From assembly GCA_015680685.1 (NCBI GenBank), contig MNCI01036718.1, forward strand, positions 485,201-549,200: 64,000 nucleotides of DNA. The letters are read 5' to 3'. The DNA comes from Gnetum montanum. Lineage: Eukaryota > Streptophyta > Gnetopsida > Gnetales > Gnetaceae. Made by a program: the position numbers and the translations under genes. The notes beneath the pieces are model-generated. The model worked only from the letters and a program-made list of their open reading frames with translations, had not been told where the DNA came from and searched no databases. Each line of letters begins with the position of its first letter. The first letter of the stretch is position 1. Shown here in pieces: positions 46,167 to 59,010 of the stretch.

Positions 46167-48065
46167 CCATTCTAGGGCCTCATTTCTTTTTGAATTTTTG
46201 TTTTACACATTTTTTTATACCATTGTTCATGTTTTTACTATTTCTTTGTTTGCTTGATTTACTTTTATTCATCATCTAATAAGTGCTGATGATGGTGGAT
46301 TGAATTATATCATATTGATTGCTAATGTTTGATTTTTACCTTTGAATTTTGATGCTGATATTAAGGTATGGTTATTTTGGTAAAATAGGCAATGAGTCTA
46401 CACTGTCTACTCATCCATACAACTCTATGGTCTCCTATGGCTTGGAATTGTATAGTTTCCTTTTTCTAAGTAAATTTATTAATGAATTGGTGGCTGGGTA
46501 CTTTTCAAACCAAGGAAAGACTCAAAGTATGAAAAGGGTGTGACTTCAAGGGGATTTGATGCATTTGTGCTGGCCATTCTCTTGGGTGCTTGGATGCTTG
46601 TTTCTTGGGTTTTTTTTCATTCTAACATTGTTCAAAAATCAAGAACCCGAATGAATAAAAATAAGTCTTTTCATGGTGTGGTTCTCATGCAAAAAAAAAA
46701 GAAGAAGAAGAAAAGTGAGAATTCTATGCACACCCCTTAGACATAATAAAGTAATATGGACTACAAGCACTGGTTATGAAATTGGAAAGACATGTTACCC
46801 ATGCTTGAGGGTTCCCTCTAAATTTTCCCTTTCTCACTTCCTGCTTCTTCATCTCGCTCTTCTCGAGATGGTGGTCACTCTTTGTGAAGGCATTCTTGTT
46901 GCTTCAAGAAGATGGATTGGCTAGGTGTATTGATGCAAGGTCACTGAATGTGGTTGGTTTGAGTTTGGTTTTGGGATGAAGTTCTACTCAGTCATCTTAA
47001 CCATGAAATACACAAGGGGCTTTACACAACATTGTTCTTGAGATTCCATTCCATTCTCTCCTCTCCATCTTCCTTCCCATTTTCCACCTCATTGCCAATT
47101 TTATCATTAGCCTATTTTGGGTTGATGCATTATTTTTCTTTGGTGAATTATTGTGGGTAAGTTTTTAACTCTTTCTTCCAAATGACATTCCTAGAGCCTA
47201 CAGACTCTTTGTTTTTTGGGTTTGTCAGGGCATAAAAGGCATGAGCTTGCTTTGGGAAGGACTCACTAGAATTCCATTTTTGGTGCAATTGTTAACTTCT
47301 TTTCCTTAAACATTTCCTGTAATCAATCATTTCTTGTTTCATTCCCATCCATGGTATCCATTATATTAGTGTTGCTATTATTATTTTTCCCATCTTTCTT
47401 GTTCCACATATTTTTCTATCTTATAACTACCAGAGGTTGGCTCTTAGTCGTGGGGGCCCTGGCACAAATTTTTTAATTTTCTCCATTTTACTATTTTCCT
47501 AACCCCTACACCTTGTGTAGTCACTTGTGATAAATCTCTGAACTAGTTTCTACCATAACCACAACTCAGCCAATGCGCTTCATATGAAGGCAAGGTATCA
47601 ACTACACTGTGGTTTATCTATCCTTGCTCATTTGTGACTGTGTTGTGTGTGCAGATGGTGATCATACAAAAAATGGATTAGACTTGGAGGAAGCACTTAG
47701 GATGAACTAGAATTGAAGCATTTACAAAAGAAGCAAGTCTAGTGGTATGGCTATGGATAAACAACGGAAGGTGCAATCTTGACATTGGTGGAAACATGCT
47801 TCATTTTCTTTCTCTCTCTTTCTCTACAAGCTGCTAAATAAAGGCTTGGATGTCATTTATGTATAAGTGTTTGCCACAATGGTCATGAATACCAATGTTG
47901 TAATATGCTTATTGATCCATTCACTGGGGACATTGAGTCTGTGATCCCATTCCACTATCAGTTGTCAGTTAGTCAATAATCTCATACCTTCCCAATATAT
48001 TTTCTAAAGAACTTGTTTCTCTTTTTCTATACTCAAGGACAAGTTTTCATTCAATCTTGGGGGTA
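46167..48065 (+). other. E6 3' untranslated region and polypurine tract
   Basis: Co-linear with E2 and E3. Purine-rich TTAGTCGTGGGGGCCC at about 47445-47460. Splice-acceptor-like GACTGTGTTGTGTGTGCAG then ATGG at 47637-47658. Polypurine tract CTTGGGGGTA at 48056-48065. An A/AAG run lies at 46690-46712. The ORFs at 46540-46924 are not conserved. Confidence 0.75.
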
Positions 48066-49056
48066 TGATGAGAGTGGTTACTCTAGTAGTTATTCTAATT
48101 ATTAGAGCAGTTACTCTAATTATTATAGTGGTTACTCTAGCAGTTACTCTAGCAGTTATTCTAATTATTAGAGTGGTTACTCTAGTAGTTATTCTAATTA
48201 TTAGAGAGGTTACTCTAGTGGTTACTTTAGCAGTTATTCTAATTATTAGAGAAGTTACTCTAATTATTAGAGTAGTTGCTCCCAATCCTATAAATATAGT
48301 GCCCAGGCACACAATTGGGAAAGAAGTTTTTTAGCAGTCAAGTAGCGAAACTCTTGTAGTTTGTTTGAAAGTTAGAGTATTTTCCAAGTGCCCATAGCAA
48401 GAGGTCTAAGTGTGGATAGATCTTTATTCGAGCATTGTGTACCTTAGCACACCTTGTGTACGACAATAAAGACGAGCTCTTTGATTCATCCTTGCAGCAC
48501 TTGAGATTTTTTTTCTTATGCATTTATTTTATTTTATTTTCTTATGCATTTATTTTATTTTATTTTATTTTATACACTTTACATTTTTTTTATTAGCAAC
48601 ATAATTCATTTTGATCAATTAAGCAAATCATTAGATTACACAAGCACAACCACTTCAAGCATGCGTGTAATGCTTGGTAACCCAGTAACGATTAGCGTTT
48701 GGTAATCCCATCAATGTTACACTAGTTCAGGATGTGTACAACAAGTGGGAACAGATGCTGGTGTTAGGATTAGTTAGAACTTAGTTAATTAGTTAACTTA
48801 AATTAGTCACTTAGTTACCTCTCTCTTTCCCTACTAGCATAGGATATAAAAACATAAAAGCTATAAAAATCATATGCCTCAAGCTTACTTAACCATACAA
48901 TTGTGACATATAGGTAAGATTGGGAAGATAACGATCAACCAACCCATCTTTGTTCCACAAGGGTGCATATGCACTTAGTCCTTGGAATTCGACTAGATCG
49001 TATGTGAAACGCTCATATTCGTATGGTTGAGTGTAGGGGTACTGCGCCTCTCATCA
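48066..49056 (+). repeat. E6 3' LTR
   Basis: TGATGAG...CTCATCA, 991 bp, longer than its relatives because of a U3 minisatellite. TATAAATA at 48289-48296, AATAAA at 48465-48470. A TTTTATTTTA/TTATGCATTTATTTTA duplication occurs in U5 at 48515-48570. Confidence 0.95.
48074..48275 (+). repeat. U3 minisatellite of E6 with CTCTAATTATTAGAG palindromes
   Basis: About ten units of GTTACTCTA followed by GTAGTTATT or ATTATTAGAG; CTCTAATTATTAGAG is a near-perfect palindrome present several times. It replaces the GATATC-type array of other LTRs. The overlapping ORFs on both strands (repeats of IIRVT/TLIIR) are artefacts of it. Confidence 0.9.
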
Positions 49057-49850
49057 CTTGGGTAAGGGTGCAATTTATTTTTCCTCATATTTTGAAGTCA
49101 TCAGTTCACCATGTAGTGAGACTTTATCAAAGTACTACCATGCTTTTGTAGCCCAAAATTGTTTAGTTGATGAAAATTTAAGTATTTGCATGATGAATAA
49201 AGCTTAATTTGATTTCCATAAATTTTTCAATGTTACATTATTAAATCTTGATAATGATATATCATTAATGAATTTATTTATTAAATTTACAATTATAATT
49301 AAATTAATTACCTTAAATTTAGCTTAGTTTTGTAGTGCTTGCAACAATTTTGCCTTGCTAAAGGAGGTCATACATGTGTGGAATGGTGTTGGGCCATCAA
49401 GGATGTGACAAAGGAGATTTTATCACTTTCATGTATTAGTGTTGCACCTATCTCATAAGTGATTATGAAATAGTTTGCATGTGTACAAGATTTCCATGTT
49501 GCACCTATTCCACAAGTGATTGTGACATGAAGGTGTGTTTTATTTCCTTTTCATGTGTGAATGTTGCATAATCTCATAAGGAATTGCAAATATTTTTAAT
49601 TATTTTTTATTTTTTATATTTATAAAATACATAAACATTATAAAATCATAAAAATGCTATCTCCTTATGATAACATCATGGTTTTTTTCATTTGCATTAT
49701 ATATACTATAGCATGTTATTTATTGAATGTAATGATATAAAAAATTAAACTTTACAATTCACATTGCCATTTTCTTTGTTATTCATGACTAGTGTACCAC
49801 ACATACCATTGATATATCACTTAGGATCTCGACTAAGGGAGCTCCCATCA
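49057..49850 (+). repeat. E4 3' LTR, right piece
   Basis: Resumes E4 after E6 (CTTGGGTAAGGGTGC) and runs parallel to 9118-9207 plus 19183-19882, ending CTCCCATCA. No PBS follows, as expected of a 3' LTR. Confidence 0.72.
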
Positions 49851-51231
49851 CATATATTTTATAAAGCCTTTCCTTTAATCTTCTTACAAGTTCTTTAGGT
49901 TTAAAATTAAAGTCTTGATTTTGAATATTTCATTCTTGAAGCCACTTTACCATTCATGAAACTATCATTTCTCTTAACTAGCATCAAAACTTTTTAAGAA
50001 TTTTCTAGCCTAATAAGCATCAGTTGATAAATTTGGATAAATTAATGAAGATATTTATTTTGTATAAGTAGTATATTTACTTCTACTAATATAATATCAT
50101 ATAAAGTTTGAATCTTCACCTTATGTTATTAGAATTAAAATTCATTTTAAACATATTCAAATCCTCACCATTTTATTATTGGTAGTTCTTGTTCCTAATT
50201 TTTAGAATTATGTAACAAAATTGATTGGAAAAGTTGATGGTACATTTTCTTTAAGATGATTTTTTATCTTCAAATATGTTCTTGTGCACACTTATTATGT
50301 ATAATGTATATTCTTATTACAAAAGATTGTATACCTTCTTTGGAATCTAAAATTTATGTTGATAGAATTTTTCTAATACAAAAATGAAATTTTGAAAAGT
50401 AATTTAGGTTCATACAAACATCAAATTTCACCATTTAAGTAAATGTTTTATTAATGCTTAAAGCATGTAGTATATAGTTGAAGAAATAGAAATGTTATAG
50501 AAATTGAAATAAAATGTTATACACACTTAAAGTATATTCCAATGAAATAATAATAGAAGAAAAAAAAATACTAAAGACATTGTTGGAAGTTATGTTTTGA
50601 AAATGATATTATGTGGAAGAGGTTCTAACAAAGGATTGTAGTTCATGTCATGATAATTATAGCTACTACTTTTATTAACAAACTAATTTAATTAATGGAT
50701 CTTTGGATTATTAGATATGATTATGGAAGTAATAATAACAAATGTTTTGATGGATCAAAGTAGCAATTTCAAGTGTAGCATGAATTTTAATAACAATTGT
50801 TAATCTAAGGCATAAAATAAGAAGACAAATGCATCATAGGTATAATTATAAATTTCAACAATGATTTTGGAGAAATTTAAGAGTGTAATTTTAACATTAT
50901 TTTTTCACTATAAAATATCTTAGAAATGGTGAATTAAACCAACATGAAAAAGAGGTTTCCTAAAGAAAAATATTTTTGAGGTTTCATAAGGAAATATTAA
51001 TAATTACAATTATTTACTTATGTCCACTAAGATGCATTGGATCTATCAAACTAGTTTTAGAATTCCTTTTATTGAAGTTTTTTTTATAACTTATTACTAC
51101 CTAGTAAAGTTGAACTCCAAAAAAATATAAATAATAAGAAAAGAAATTCAAATTACATCACATGATTGATACTAAGTAGAAAATATAGAAAAACATTCTA
51201 ATTTTAATAATGTCTACTCAAGTATACCATC
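49851..51231. other. Spacer, nothing recognised
   Basis: 1.4 kb of very AT-rich sequence between E4 and E8. I see no coding motif and no repeat shared with the rest of the window. Confidence 0.5.
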
Positions 51232-52103
51232 TGATGAGTGGCAAGGTACCGCTATGCCCATTCATACGAATCACAAGCATTTACTTGTGATCCGGTTGAA
51301 TTTTGTAGACCTTAAGTTCCTAAGCACATTGGTTCTAGGATGTGAAATCTAATCGTGGCAATCGTTGTATTCCCAACTACACTTGTGGAGCTTAGTTGTA
51401 TGGTTAAGTGTAATTGAGGCACATGATTTTTATCATTTTATATTTTATTTATCTACAACTAACAACAACTTGAAATTTAATTTATGAAGCAATTTAACTA
51501 ATCTAATTGCTAATTAATTACTAACTATCCTAACATAAGTATCTAGTCCCACTTTTCATGCACATCCTAAATGCGTATAACACTGCTCGGATACCAAACG
51601 TTAAGCATTGTTGGGATTACCAAGCATCATGCACATGCTCGAAGTGGTCATACTTATGTGCTTAATTAATTGCTATTTAATCTAGCCCACCTAATTTAGC
51701 TTAATTGCTTAGAAGTAATAAATGAAATTGCACAAAACCTTACATGCATGAATAAAATATTTAAGCTAGCCAAGGTGCTGCAAAGTTTGATAAAAAAGCT
51801 CATCTTTATTTCCACACACATTACCGTGCTTAGGTACAAGGGTGCTCAAATAAATTTTTATACACTCAATGACTCCTACTACAGGCACTTTGGAAAATAT
51901 TCTAACTATGGAGAAAAGAAACTGCAAGAGCTCTGCTATGCTATAACAAAACTTATGCCCAAACCATGTGCCCAAGTGCTATATTTATAGGCCATCACAT
52001 GTCTTACAATATTGGATATATAACATCACTTCTTGGGTCATGATACTAGGCATACAATATTGGAGCTCCAATATATTAGAGCTAGATAAAATATGGTTCA
52101 TGA
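51232..52103 (-). repeat. E8 3' LTR
   Basis: On the + strand TGATGAG...TTCATGA, 872 bp. Reversed TATA box TATTTATA at 51982-51989. The U3 tip has ACAATATTGGA and AATATTGGAGCTCCAATAT palindromes (52005-52080). A reversed polypurine tract TACCCCCACAACTGCATG follows. Confidence 0.92.
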
Positions 52104-54049
52104 TACCCCCACAACTGCATGAAAACTCATCCTTGAGTGAACAAAAGGAGGAACAAGTCCCTTACAAAAATATTGGGAAGGTATGGAATTATTGATTGAC
52201 ATGCAAATTGACTTAAATGGAACATATAAATTCTAAGTGCTTGAGTGTATGGATCTATAATCTTTTACAAAATTAGGTGTTCATAACAATAGAATTGAAC
52301 ACCCTAGCCAAAGCTGACATCTAACTCCTCTGGCAGCTGAAAAGTGAGGGAGAAGATTCAATGATCACAAGGGGTCCTCTTCACATGGTGTTGCTACTTC
52401 TTCCTTGGTGAAGATGGTCCCACTTCTAGTCCACACTTCCTAATGTAATCATAAAAAAAATAAAATTTCAAATTAGTGTGCAATGTGCAACATATAGCTA
52501 TTAGATACCTTTTCTCAGTGGTAGTTACACTTGGCTAGGTTGTGATTATGATGGATTAATTCCTTTAATAGTCTTAGCAGGAAAGCTAAAAAATGGGGTG
52601 AAATGGATAAGTAGTCCATTATTAAATTTTGAAAAGTCCAAACACAATGAAATACTAGAAGAGGATTAAAGAATTCACAACAATAATAAAAAGAGTATTT
52701 CATTGAAAAACGTTGTGAAGATGTACACAATTAGATGTCACTGATGGAGCATGCAAAAGGATTTGATTGTAAGAATTTCTAAGGATAAAGAACTTAACTA
52801 AACCAACCAAAAGGTATGCAAGTGGGTCCTCTCCAAAGTAAACACATGCCTTTTATTACCTTTGCATAACCTTAAACCAAGGGATCCATGGGCCCCATGG
52901 ATGATTAATGGTTATATAAGGTTAAGTATGAAAACTTGAAAGAAACTACCTAAGAATTTTAACACATCAAACCAAGACATTGATGAACACTGGTAGTGAG
53001 GTGATACCTATTAAACATAGATGGATGAGAGTGTGTGTGTGGAATGGAGTTCTTAATTAAGGTTACATGAAGTCCCTTGTGAACTTTGTTGTTAAATGAC
53101 TAGATAAAATACATCCTTGGTCCAAACCAAAACCAACCATGTTTAGTGACTTCGCATCACCACTCTAAGATTGATTTACCCCATTGAGACAACAATAGTG
53201 CTCCCATAGAACAACCATTGTTCCTTATTTAAAAAGAAAAGAGAATCACAAATTGAGAAAGGGCCTTAGTTAGAGGGAACCTTTAGGTATGGATAACATG
53301 TCTTTCTAGTCCCATAACTAGTGCTTGTAGCTCATTATTTATCTAAAGGATGTGCTTTGAATTTCAATCATTGTTTTTTTTTTTAAATGGAAACCACACC
53401 ATGCAAAGACTTATTCAACTTCCTATTATTGGTCAACATGGAATGATAAGTATTCCATGACAACACACATGCACCCAAATAAGAAGAAAGGCACAAAGAG
53501 TATTGAGTCCCTTTGAAGTCACACCTTGTTCAAACCTTTGGATCCTTTCCAAGTCTAAAAACAACCAAGGTTACAAGTTTGTTAAAGTTTTATTAATGAA
53601 AAATGAACCTTATACTTCCAGAACAAGAAAAACCATAGAGTTTGTGGATGGGTGGATGTTGTAGAATCACTGCCTATTTCATGAAAAAGAAACGATGTCT
53701 AAGTTATCAGTAACAAAATTCAAACCTAGAATCCAGACACCAATAATCAAATAACTGAATAGCACATGCCCACATTAAACAAACCATACTATACCCAATT
53801 GGTAATAAGGCATATTATTATTAGAACACAATAAGAAAATCACATCAAAATAAAAAAAATTATACAAGAAATTGTAAAATAGTTAAGAAAAATAAAACAT
53901 ACTAACAATGTTGTAAAACAAAAATTGGGAAAAATTAATAATGTAAAAACAAAAAAGTATAAGATAAAGAATGCAAAAAACAAAAACTTGTAAAAATAAC
54001 AAGGTGTAAAACAAAAAAAAATTGAAAAATTGAAGAGCCACTTATATAG
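52104..54049 (-). other. E8 3' untranslated region
   Basis: No gene; co-linear with the other 3' UTRs. The acceptor motif is degraded (minus-strand TTATGATTACATTAGGAAG near 52440-52460). Confidence 0.65.
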
Positions 54050-55500
54050 TTAGCATCGATGGCCATCTCCCCTGCAACTAAGTTGAAAGGAGGAGATTGA
54101 AAAGATTGAGCATGTTTTTTCATCCAATGAGGCATTTGTTGCAATCATTTGGTTAGACTGGTGAAAGGGTTTGACTTGTTTTGTGTTGACTAGATGCTTC
54201 TTGTCTAGGCTCTCAAGTTTGTAGATCAACATGGTCCCAATGAGAAAAGTTTCATAAATGATATAAGGTCCTTCCCACAAGGTCTAGAACTTAGTTTATT
54301 TAGGTATGTGTGTGGGGTTCCAACGGAGGACCTTATCTCCTAGTTAAAATTTGACTTTCCTAATTCTAAGGTCATGGCATATTTTGTTAAATGTCTTATG
54401 CAACTCGTTAGATGATAGGACCACCAATTATTTTTTGTCTAGCAAGTTGAGATTCATTAATCTTTGTTTTTGTGCTAGACTTAAGTCAAGGACAAGGTCA
54501 TAGGTTGTTGAAAGTTGGAAATTTTCTATACACCAGCTCATAGGGAGAGTAGCCTATGGGGAGTTTCCATGTTGAGTGGTAGGTCCAAAGGGCATCATTG
54601 AGTTTTATGCTTTAATATCTCCTAGATTTGCTAACTATTCTTATTAAGATCTTAGTGATTTTCCTCTTTGTAACTTTAGGTTGGCCATTAGCTTGGGGGT
54701 GGTAGGGTGTTGTTAGTTTATGTTCAACCCCTAAGCATTGCATAATCTTTCAAAAGGTGTTGTCTATATAGTGGATTCCGTTATAATAAATTAATGCAGT
54801 GAAAAACCAACCTATTTACAAAATTCTATTGTAAAAATCGAGCAACAATAGAAGATGCATAGTTGGTGACAGTTGTTGCTTTTGCCCATTTCATACAATA
54901 TTCAACAACAACTATCATGTACACCTTTTCATTTGACATGGGCATGATGGGACCCATGAAGTTAATTCCCCATATGTCAAAGGCTTCTAGTGGTTGAATC
55001 CACTACTAAGGTCTCTCCATTTGAGCAGTCATTCCACCATCTTGTTGGTAGCATTCACAAGAGTAGACAAATTAGTGATCATCCTTGAAAATTGTTTGCC
55101 AATAATACCCTTCCATCAAGATTTTAATGGTCATACGTCTCCTAGCATAGGGGTTCCCACAAGGACCCTCATGAGCATCCTAGAGAATGTGCAATTGATC
55201 ATCATCAGGGACATACCAACAAACCAAGCCATTGACGCACACCTTGTAGAGGTGCCCATTGATCTCCATGAAGCGTTTCATCTAGTGAAGAAACTATTGT
55301 TTCTTTTAATGGTCCAACCCTTGCAACATCCCTTGAGTAAGAAGATAGGTGAGAATGCCATTGTACATTTAGGCTCAGTGGACAATTTTTTAGTTATAGC
55401 CTTGGCAAAGATGATTTCATCAAGAAACAGATCAAATAGTGGGCTTTCCTCCTCTTTATTGTCCCATCGCAACCAAGAAAAGTGATCAGTGACCACATTC
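54050..55500 (-). pseudogene. pol: E8 integrase (broken)
   Basis: The minus strand has HEGPCG and SCECYQQDG of the zinc finger (about 55170-55030). The first catalytic Asp is Asn (IWGINFMGP, about 54960). The region of the second Asp and Glu is badly frameshifted. The tail LWEGPYIIYETF (open 54050-54280) ends at TAA 54050-54052. More decayed than E3 and E6. Confidence 0.82.
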
Positions 55501-56700
55501 TCAGTTCTCTTTCGATCTATCATTGTAAGATCAAATTCTTATAATATCACCAACCACCATATGACATGGGGGCTCCCCATTGGCTTATTCATGAGGAAGT
55601 GATTTGCACTATAGTCCATGTGCATAAACACTTTGTATCCAAGCAGATAGTGCCTAAACTTCTCTAGAGCAAGCACCACTACCATCATTTCTTTTTCTGT
55701 GGTGATGTAGTTTAGTTGTACACCTAGAATGCTTTAGCTTGCATAGTGGATGTAATATGGATGTTTCTTATTGTCCAACTATGTAAGCATAGGCCCCAAA
55801 GCATAATTTGATGCATCCTTCATAATGTGAAATGGTTTGGACTAGTTAGGTCCCTGTAGATTGGAGTTTCTACAATTTTATGCTTAAGAATTTGGAATGC
55901 CTTTTCACATTCTTTGGTCCAAATGAAGGGAGCATCTTTCTTTGTTAGCTCAACCAATAGTTTCAAACCTTAGAAAAATTCTCTATGAATTGCTAGTAGT
56001 AGCTAGTATGTCCAAGGAATGATCAAACATCTTTCATGGTTTCTAATTGGCAAGTGATTCCTTGGATAACGCTTCTTGGGATTTACCTTAATCCTTGCTT
56101 GTGAGATTCTATGCCCTAATAAAATGTCCTTTTGGAGCATCAAATAACTATTTTTCCAATTGAGCCATAGTTTTATTTCCACATATATTTTAAGTACTTA
56201 AGGTAGTCTAGGGCTTACTCAAATGTAGCTCCATAGGTGGAGAAGTCATCCATGAAGACTCCCACCTTGCTACCTATTTGTTGCTAAAAAATACTTAAGA
56301 CTAGGTGTTGGAATGTAGTAAGGGCATTGCATTGGCCAAATAGCATCTTTTAATACACAAAATTCCCCCATAGACTCATGAATGTTGTTTAGGCCTAGTC
56401 CTCTAGCATGATTTGGATTTGATTATAGCCACTATAGCCATCTAGAAAACTATAATAGCAATGCCCAAATATGGTTTCCAACACAAGATCAATGAATGAC
56501 AATGCAAAATGATCCTTGAATGTTGCCATATTCAAGAGCCAAAAATTGATGCAGATCCACCCCTTGCCATCTTTCTTTGGCACAATCACAAGTGGGCTAA
56601 CCTATTTACTATCCGTAATAGAATAGATGAACCCCACCTTGAGGAGTTGTTCGATTTCCTCTTTGATGATCTACTTTAATTTGGGCTTTAACCATTGTTG
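55278..56700 (-). pseudogene. pol: E8 reverse transcriptase and RNase H (broken)
   Basis: RT motifs: IVPKKDGKGWICINFWLLNM (open 56395-56589), YYSFLDGYSGYNQIQI, then FMDDFSTYG (about 56240-56265, both Asp kept). The connection and RNase H are in shifting frames; the end SWLRWDNKEEESP is open at 55278-55523. Confidence 0.85.
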
Positions 56701-56999
56701 TGGCTACCATGCTAGTAGGCAGAGTTTTTAACTCAAGGAGCTCTTGTTTAAACCATTTAGGAATTTCCAACTCTCCCCAATAGGTATCATCATTTGCATT
56801 ATGAAAGAGTTGGTGGTGAACTTCTCATTCATTCATGCATGTGACATAATTACATGTCAGGCTCTCAGTAAGTTCCATGCACATTGTGCTACTTTTATGA
56901 TAAATGATTAGCCACTAGTTGCTCTCTTATTTTGTGGCTATTGCATACAGACACCTTTGAATATCTACTTCTTGTGCACACTCCCTACATGTAGGAATA

Positions 57000-57530
57000 G
57001 ATGTTCATTTCATAGACTAGAGTTTCTGCATGTAATTGCACCTTGTATCCTTGCAGGCAATGCATGGAACTTGCTTCTTCTTGATCTTTTTCAATGCATT
57101 TTCCTTAGATATCTATAGGGAAAGATATTTGATGCTCATTCTTACATCAATAGTACTTAAGCATGTCCTTCTCATAATGATTAGAAAGTCCCCCTTAAAG
57201 TTCTCAACCTTGATTACTAGGAAATTGACAAGATAGGACCACCCATAGACAATGGTTACAATGTCTTCTAGTAGTCCCAATGGAATAGTAATGGACTGGT
57301 CTACCAATTCTAATCAAATATTTCTCTTTTTAAGAGGTGGTAGGTTCCAGGCAATATACATCTCATGAGAAATCAAGTTCATACCAAAACCTAAATTAAG
57401 AAGAGATTTACATGGTTCATTCCCAGAAATCTATAAATAGATAAGAGGCCTTCTAGGATTAGCTAATTTCCTAGGAAGGTTGCTATCCTAGATCCAATTA
57501 GATACAACATGAGTAAGCATAACTGTATGG
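57000..57530 (-). pseudogene. pol: E8 aspartic protease (broken)
   Basis: The flap-side part is open at 57113-57307: MVDQSITIPLGLLEDIVTIV, FLVIKVENFKG, FLIIMRRTCLSTIDV. The catalytic loop upstream (about 57395) reads as a degraded form of LDSG, with L or F changes. Confidence 0.75.
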
Positions 57531-58171
57531 ATTCTTCTTGGTATTTGGTTTGAAGAAGACTTGAATGGATTAGATGTAGAGGAAGATGGTGAAGCAAGGT
57601 TGCCAACAACAAGTGTATGTGAGGGTTTAGGTGGATTTTTGGATCAGAAAAAAGATCTTTTTTATGATCTAGTGTCTAAACCACTCAGTTGACAAATTGG
57701 TTATAAATTGATAGCCTTAGTAGCATTGTGTTGCTATGGTTGGACGGGAAGTTCACCCTACATAGATGGAGCAAGCGGTAGCTATGTTAAGGATGGAGGA
57801 TTAGGTGCAGGAATAGGAGGAGGATAAGGATAAAAAGTGGTATCTCTCCTTGAGTGTGGAGAATGAGTTTGATAATATTTGGTAGGGTAGTGATGATGTT
57901 CGAAAGAAGAAATATAACTAGAAGAGTCACATGGAGACAAGAATTGCTAAACGTAATATCCATATGGATATAGTTATCTATAAGGGTACTACTACCTTGG
58001 CATTAGTATCACCCATGACTATGGGTGCTACCACTATTGATACTACTCATACAGTTATAATGGAGTTCCACTTGGATAATATTGTTGTTTTGGATGGAAC
58101 TACATAGGATTCCCTTGAGGATAATGCAATCTTCTAGGTGTTTGTCTTTTTTGTAGTCATGGATTCTGAGC
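57531..58171 (-). pseudogene. gag: E8 gag tail (Pro/Tyr-rich), interrupted by E9
   Basis: The minus-strand equivalent of the QSWGMPPP...YPY segment of E3/E6 gag is recognisable in broken frames (e.g. around 57990-58030). It ends at E9, whose LTR begins after TGAGC. Confidence 0.7.
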
Positions 58172-59010
58172 TGATGACCGGTGAGGTACCCCTACACTCA
58201 ACCATATGAATATGAGCATTACGTGTGATTCGGTCAAACTCCAAGGACTAAGTGCTTATGTGCCTTAATAGAACAAGGATGGGTTAGGTGATCGTTGTCT
58301 TCCCAAGCTTACTCGTATGGCATGATTGTATAGTTAAGTAAACTTGAGGTATATGATTTTTATGCTTTTTATGTTTATGTCTTGGTGCTAAAAGGGAGAA
58401 GTGAAATAATTAACTAATTTAATTTAACTAATCCACTAGGTTCTAACTAGTCCTAACATCAGCATCTATTCCCACTCTCCATACACATCTTAAACTAGTG
58501 TAACACTATGAGGGTTACCAAATGCTAATCATTACTAGATTACCAAGTGTTCCACGTATGCTCGAAGTGGTCGTACTGAGTATGCTTACTTGTGAAAATT
58601 AACAAACCAATAAAAGAAACATCAATTAACTAATGAAAGCATTAAATAACTATAAATAACATTAAATGTAATAGATAAGCTATTCTAAATGCTGCAAGGT
58701 TTATCACAAAGTTCATCTTTATTTCTGGACACAAGGTGTTCTTAGGTACACAATGCTCGAATAAAGATCTATTCACTTTATGACTCCTACTGCAAGCACA
58801 TAGAAATAATTCTAGCTCTAGAAAGGGAAAACTACAAGAGTTTAGGTAAGGGACTAAGAAACTAATGCCAAAACCAAGTGTGCTCACCTCTTATTTATAG
58901 GCAACGAGACAGGTCCTGATATCAGATGTCTGATATTTCTTGATAGGCTTTGATATTACAAACTCGATATTGCAGATCTGATATCGCTGTCCCGATATCG
59001 TAGTTCATCA
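58172..59010 (-). repeat. E9 3' LTR
   Basis: On the + strand TGATGAC...TTCATCA, 839 bp. TATTTATA at 58893-58900. The U3 tip is a dense GATATC array (six or more in 58915-59000, e.g. TGATATCAGATGTCTGATAT). Confidence 0.93.

Larger units (their letters stand above)
39447..49056 (+). mobile_element. E6: Athila-like element with truncated 5' LTR
   Basis: Same family and gene order as E3; the 3' LTR is complete (48066-49056). The 5' LTR keeps only the last about 290 bases. The 3' flank CTTGG continues E4 LTR sequence, so E6 lies in E4's 3' LTR; because the 5' end is lost, no target duplication is visible. Gag is the best preserved of the family here. Confidence 0.9.
8846..49850 (+). mobile_element. 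E4: divergent LTR element split by E3, E5 and E6
   Basis: After removing E3, E5 and E6, four pieces line up. The 5' LTR is 8846-9207 plus 19183-19882. The 5' internal part is 19883-21795, with PBS and gag. The 3' internal part is 34875-39149. The 3' LTR is about 39150-39446 plus 49057-49850. The right LTR pieces (19183-19882 and 49136-49850) are clearly homologous, as are the sequences on either side of the E3 and E6 insertion points (9118-9207 and 49057-49135). Total without insertions is about 8.4 kb. I see no RT or integrase, and no target duplication could be confirmed, so the outer edges are approximate. Confidence 0.65.

Noticed and set aside
48004-48334. Overlapping ORFs of about 90-100 codons on both strands with repeating IIR/TLV motifs
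   Set aside because: They are translations of the E6 U3 minisatellite and cannot be real proteins.
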